From Agromyces sp. Root81 (GTDB lineage Bacteria > Actinomycetota > Actinomycetes > Actinomycetales > Microbacteriaceae): a DNA stretch of 64,000 nucleotides. The translations under genes and the position numbers were made by a program. Positions 60,860-64,000 of this stretch are shown one piece after another. The first letter of the stretch is position 1. Each line of letters starts with the position of its first letter. The stretch lies in NCBI RefSeq assembly GCF_001429165.1, contig NZ_LMIR01000004.1:1-64000 (forward strand). The letters are read 5' to 3'. The notes under the pieces are model-generated. The model was given only the letters and a program-made list of their open reading frames with translations. It searched no databases and was not told where the DNA came from.

Positions 60860-61300
60860 ATGAACTGGCTCCCCGCCTTCGCGACCGGCGCAGCACTCGT
60901 CGCCGCCGCGACCGTGATCGGCCTCGCGTGGCGCTCACGGCAGGGAGTCGCCAGGAGCGGCTCCGGCGACGTCGTGCGCCCGGCCGACCTCGGCGTCGCC
61001 GCGTTCGGCGAGCGGGCCACCCTCGTGCAGTTCTCGACCGAGTACTGCGCGCGCTGCCCGGCGACGGGGCGCCTGCTGACTCAGCTCGCCGGCGAGCACG
61101 AGGGTGCGGCCCACGTCGAGGTCGACCTCACGCATCGCCCCGACCTCGCCGGCCGGTTCCGGGTCACCGAGACGCCGACGACCCTCCTGCTCGACGGCGA
61201 CGGCGCGGTGCGCGCCCGCATCGCCGGGCTCCCCCGCCCCGCGGCGGTTCGCGAACGACTCGACGACCTCTTGAGGAGCCCCCGTGCCATCTCCGACTGA
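60860..61300 (+). CDS. Thioredoxin-like membrane-anchored protein
   Basis: 146 residues: N-terminal membrane anchor ([18 protein letters not shown], about 6-25) and a thioredoxin fold with the redox C-x-x-C as YCARCPATG near 62-70 and the cis-Pro loop [13 protein letters not shown] near 105. Partner unknown. The 3' end overlaps the DUF4395 start by 17 bases, so the two are co-translated; thioredoxin-DUF4395 pairs are common in actinobacteria. Confidence 0.85.
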   Translation: MNWLPAFATGAALVAAATVIGLAWRSRQGVARSGSGDVVRPADLGVAAFGERATLVQFSTEYCARCPATGRLLTQLAGEHEGAAHVEVDLTHRPDLAGRFRVTETPTTLLLDGDGAVRARIAGLPRPAAVRERLDDLLRSPRAISD

Positions 61301-61766
61301 TCCGGCATCGGCAGGCCGTACGCCCGCCGGCATCGACCCGCGCGGCCCGCGCTTCGGCGCCGCCATCACGGCGACCCTGCTGCTCATCACGTTTGTGCTC
61401 GCGATCGCGGGCGCGGATGCCGCGGCGTTCTGGCTGCTCGTCGCGGCCACCCTGCTCTTCGCCTGGGGTGCGTTCGCCGGCGTCCGGCGGCATCCGTACG
61501 GCCTGCTCTTCGCGAAGCTCGTCCGGCCGCGCCTCGCGGCACCGGCCGAGCTCGAGGACCCGCGTCCGCCGACCTTCGCCCAGGGCGTCGGCTTCGCGGT
61601 CGGCCTCGCGGGCGTGCTGCTCTCGCTGCTCGGCGTCGAATACGCGGTGCCGATCGCCGCGGCGATCGCGTTCTTCGCCGCGTTCCTGAACGCCGCGTTC
61701 GACTACTGCCTCGGCTGCCAGATCTATCTGCTTCTGGCGCGGGCCCGGATCGTGCCGCGAACCTGA
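61284..61766 (+). CDS. DUF4395 membrane protein
   Basis: 160 residues with about four membrane segments (ITATLLLITFVLAIAG, AFWLLVAATLLFAWGAFAGV, FAVGLAGVLLSLLGV, VPIAAAIAFFAAFLNAAF) and a conserved C-x2-C in FDYCLGCQIYLL near 146, which suits a redox link with the preceding thioredoxin-like protein. Start GTG 61284, AGGAG five bases upstream. Confidence 0.85.
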   Translation: MPSPTDPASAGRTPAGIDPRGPRFGAAITATLLLITFVLAIAGADAAAFWLLVAATLLFAWGAFAGVRRHPYGLLFAKLVRPRLAAPAELEDPRPPTFAQGVGFAVGLAGVLLSLLGVEYAVPIAAAIAFFAAFLNAAFDYCLGCQIYLLLARARIVPRT

Positions 61767-61820
61767 ACTGCGGCGGCACTCGCAGCTAGGCTGGGAGCCC
61801 GGCTCGACGAGGAGGATCAC

Positions 61821-62246
61821 ATGGCAGTCACGAGTGAAGCGACCACCGTCTGGAAGGGCACGCTCTTCGAGGGATCGGGCGATGTCGCCCTCGATTCTTC
61901 GGGCCTTGCCAGCTTCCCGGTGAACTGGAAGGCGCGCGCCGAGGGCGTTGCCGCCACCACGAACCCCGAAGAGCTGCTCGCCGCGGCGCACTCCTCGTGC
62001 TTCTCGATGGCGCTCTCGCTCGGCCTCGCGCAGGCGGGCACGCCAGCCGAGAGCATCCAGACCACTGCGGCGGTCACCTTCGAGGCCGGCAAGGGTGTGC
62101 TCGGCAGCCACCTGCTCGTCAGCGCCCGCGTGCCCGGGCTCACCGAGGAGCAGTTCGAGGCCCTCGCCGAGGACGCGAAGAAGAACTGCCCGATCTCGCA
62201 GGCGCTCGCCGGCGTCCCGATCACGATCGAAGCCGAACTCGCCTGA
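61821..62246 (+). CDS. OsmC/Ohr-family peroxiredoxin-like protein
   Basis: 141 residues; reduces organic hydroperoxides in this family. The peroxidatic Cys is in AAAHSSCFSMALSLGL near 60 and the resolving Cys in AKKNCPISQAL near 125. Sequence is closer to OsmC than Ohr. Good ribosome binding site AGGAG before ATG 61821. Three bases precede the next gene's start. Confidence 0.92.
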   Translation: MAVTSEATTVWKGTLFEGSGDVALDSSGLASFPVNWKARAEGVAATTNPEELLAAAHSSCFSMALSLGLAQAGTPAESIQTTAAVTFEAGKGVLGSHLLVSARVPGLTEEQFEALAEDAKKNCPISQALAGVPITIEAELA

Positions 62247-62249
62247 TCC

Positions 62250-63155
62250 ATGCGGGTACTCGTCGCCGGCGCATCCGGTTTCATCGGCACCGCGCTCGTC
62301 TCCGCACTGACCGCCGATGGGCACGAGGTCGTCCGCCTCGTGCGACGTCGCGCCCAGGGCGCCGATGAAGCGGCGTGGTCGCCGGCGGCGGGCATCATCG
62401 ACTTCACCGTCATGGACCGCGTCGACGCGGTCGTGAACCTCTCGGGGGCCTCGCTCGCGCGCCTGCCCTGGACGAGGTCGTATCGCGTCGAGATCCTCGA
62501 GTCGCGCATCACGGCGACCCGCACGCTCGCCGATGCGATGCGCAAGGCGCGGCAACCGCCCGCGGTCTTCCTCAGCGCCTCGGCCGTCGGGTACTACGGC
62601 GATCGCCCCGGCGAGCTGCTCACCGAGTACTCGAGCGCCGGCACCGGCTTCCTCGCCGAGGTCGTCGGGCGGTGGGAGGCCGCTGCGCACCTCGCCCCCG
62701 AGGAGACCCGCACCGTCGTCTTCCGTTCCGGCGTCGTGATCGGGCACGGCGGCGCCATGAAGCGTGTCGGCACGCTCACTCGGCTCGGCGTCTCGGGCCG
62801 TCTCGGCACCGGCGGCCAGCACTGGCCGTGGATCGCGCTCGACGACGAGGTGGGCGCGCTCATGCACCTGCTCGGCTCTTCAGTCTCGGGTCCGGTCAAC
62901 GTGGTCGGTCCGACACCGGCGACGGCCGATCGGGTGATGAACGCGATGGCCGAGCGGATGCATCGCCCCTACGCCCTCGGAGTGACCGAGCGCATGCTCG
63001 GGGTCGCCCTCGGTCGCGCCGCCGACGACCTCCTGCTCGCGAGCCAGAAGGTGCGGCCGCAGCGGCTGATCGACGACGGCTACCGGTTCCGCCACGCCAC
63101 GGTCGAGTCGGCGCTCGACGCGATGCTCAGCGCACCGCACACCACGGCCCGATAG
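62250..63155 (+). CDS. TIGR01777-family NAD(P)-dependent epimerase-like protein
   Basis: 301 residues of the extended SDR fold. The dinucleotide loop VLVAGASGFIGTAL near 3-16, the Tyr-x3-Lys region near LSASAVGYYGDRPG, and a C-terminal DUF1731-like ending (VRPQRLIDDGYRFRHATVES near 270) define the family (YfcH-like). Substrate unknown. Begins right after the OsmC gene. Confidence 0.9.
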   Translation: MRVLVAGASGFIGTALVSALTADGHEVVRLVRRRAQGADEAAWSPAAGIIDFTVMDRVDAVVNLSGASLARLPWTRSYRVEILESRITATRTLADAMRKARQPPAVFLSASAVGYYGDRPGELLTEYSSAGTGFLAEVVGRWEAAAHLAPEETRTVVFRSGVVIGHGGAMKRVGTLTRLGVSGRLGTGGQHWPWIALDDEVGALMHLLGSSVSGPVNVVGPTPATADRVMNAMAERMHRPYALGVTERMLGVALGRAADDLLLASQKVRPQRLIDDGYRFRHATVESALDAMLSAPHTTAR

Positions 63156-63169
63156 AGCCGCTCGCGACG

Positions 63170-63610
63170 TCAGCGCTCGGCTCGGGAGAGCTCGATCGCA
63201 TGACGCACCGACTGGCGGGCGCTCTTGCGGTCGCCCGCGGCGTCGTAGGCGAGTCCGAGACGGAGCGCCGCCTGCCACGACTCGGGAGCCTCGGCCGCGG
63301 CAGCGCGGAAACCGTCGAGCGCCGCGCCGGCAGCGGCGCGCTCGGGGCGTCCGCTCGGCAGGAGCGGCAGCTCGAGGTCGAGCCCGCCCTCGGCGTCGAG
63401 CCGCTTCACGAGTTCGTGCGAATGGATGCCGAAGCTGAGCTCGCGCCACAGCGCCCACAGCGCGATGAGCGGCAGCACGAGCAGGGCGACGCCCATGGCG
63501 ATCGCGACCGGCTCGCCCGTGGCCATGAACTGGACCGCGCGCCAGCCCACGAGCGCGAGGTAGAGCACGAGGAGCGCGGCCATGATGAGCGCGCCGATCT
63601 TGGTGGTCAT
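63170..63610 (-). CDS. Membrane protein with a TPR-like C-terminal part
   Basis: 146 residues. Two membrane segments (ALIMAALLVLYLALVG and AIAMGVALLVLPLIALWAL) and a soluble C-terminal half with a TPR-like helix pair (WQAALRLGLAYDAAGDRKSARQSVRHAIEL). Unknown function. ATG 63610 overlaps the dapB stop (ATGA); found beside dapB in related genomes. Converges with the SDR gene across 14 bases. Confidence 0.75.
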   Translation of the reverse strand: MTTKIGALIMAALLVLYLALVGWRAVQFMATGEPVAIAMGVALLVLPLIALWALWRELSFGIHSHELVKRLDAEGGLDLELPLLPSGRPERAAAGAALDGFRAAAAEAPESWQAALRLGLAYDAAGDRKSARQSVRHAIELSRAER

Positions 63611-64000
63611 CGGCTCGTGCCGGGCAGTCCGAGGTCGAGCAGCTTGTCGAGGCCGACGGTCACGCCAGATGCCCCGGGGGCGCTGCGGAGCGCGAGCAGG
63701 ATGCCGGTCTCGTACGAGCTCGGCGAGAGCGTGGAGTGCGTGATCGTGAGGGTCTCGCCGTCGCCGCCGAACACGACGCGCTGCTCGGCCGCGACCCCGG
63801 CGAGGCGCAGGCTGTGCACCGGCACACCGCTCACGAGCTGGCCGCGAGCGCGCTGGTCGGCGTGCGGCGCGGCGACCGGGCCGCGGGCCGCGCGGGCGTC
63901 GCCGATGAGCTCCGCCGTGCGCACTGCCGTGCCCGAGGGCGAGTCGACCTTGCCGGCGTGGTGGGCCTCGACGATCTCGATCGAGTCGAAGTACGGTGCC
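63607..64000 (-). CDS. dapB: 4-hydroxy-tetrahydrodipicolinate reductase, 3' part
   Basis: Partial: the 5' end lies beyond 64000. The visible part starts in the DapB C-terminal domain with PYFDSIEIVEAHHAGKVD then SPSGTA, the substrate-binding H-H-x-x-K motif, and continues to GLGLPGTSR. Makes tetrahydrodipicolinate after DapA. An internal GTG at 63924 is not the start. Confidence 0.95.
   Translation of the reverse strand, partial: APYFDSIEIVEAHHAGKVDSPSGTAVRTAELIGDARAARGPVAAPHADQRARGQLVSGVPVHSLRLAGVAAEQRVVFGGDGETLTITHSTLSPSSYETGILLALRSAPGASGVTVGLDKLLDLGLPGTSR

Overview
The window is high-GC, gene-dense DNA from an actinobacterium, most likely a member of the Microbacteriaceae. Reasons: strong G/C preference at third codon positions, frequent ATGA/GTGA/TTGA stop-start overlaps, many genes with no leader between a TANNNT -10 box and the start codon, actinobacterial neighbours (priA beside hisH/hisB/hisC; recA-recX-miaB-miaA-dapF with a DUF3046 gene and a ClgR-type regulator; lexA divergent from a LysM gene; infC-rpmI-rplT beside DUF1844), and an actinobacterial rRNA leader at the left edge. 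Nearly all of it reads as chromosomal core. No tRNA gene, CRISPR array, transposase or prophage was recognised.

Layout. 1-393: promoter and leader of a leftward rRNA operon whose 16S gene lies beyond the left edge. 394-3011: tyrS (leftward), and a rightward pair of a SatD-like protein and a membrane partner. 3089-10641: leftward argC-argJ-argB-argD-argF-argH followed by a 3-methyladenine glycosylase gene, headed by a very arginine-rich leader peptide. 11006-14590: pheS-pheT. 14651-18012: glutamate-type ABC importer gluABCD. 18069-20930: SpoU-family RNA methyltransferase, infC-rpmI-rplT, and a divergent DUF1844 gene. 20958-27745: Nei-type glycosylase, giant Lhr helicase, PLP decarboxylase. 27835-31825: hisC-hisB-hisH-priA-sseB-like. 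31883-33240: LysM division-inhibitor candidate and lexA, divergent, each with an SOS box. 33277-37465: hydrolase, and metF-metE. 37774-39960: hflX and a divergent methyltransferase. 39992-45194: recA-recX-miaB-miaA-dapF (leftward). 45517-47421: DUF3046, ClgR-like regulator, cinA-type amidase, pgsA. 47531-48398: a rightward gene of unknown function that is frameshifted. 48412-51923: ftsK and a GNAT gene. 51978-55020: a MacB-like efflux set. 55215-57972: RNase J and dapA. 58087-59312: an AbiEi/DUF559 endonuclease gene bracketed by two 70-bp palindromes. 59411-60741: thyA-dfrA. 60860-64000: thioredoxin-like, DUF4395, OsmC, SDR epimerase, TPR membrane protein, and the 3' part of dapB.

How the parts fit. 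The metabolic blocks make arginine, histidine, methionine, lysine/diaminopimelate and thymidylate/folate. lexA, recA and the LysM gene carry LexA boxes and form a visible SOS regulon. Regulation visible in the DNA includes a candidate arginine-dependent attenuator in front of argC, a non-canonical ATC start on infC, a candidate operator over the SatD-like promoter, and a recurring leaderless promoter architecture. The best candidates for something undescribed are the Arg-rich leader with its tandem repeats (10414-10641) and the palindrome-flanked DUF559 cassette (58087-59312).
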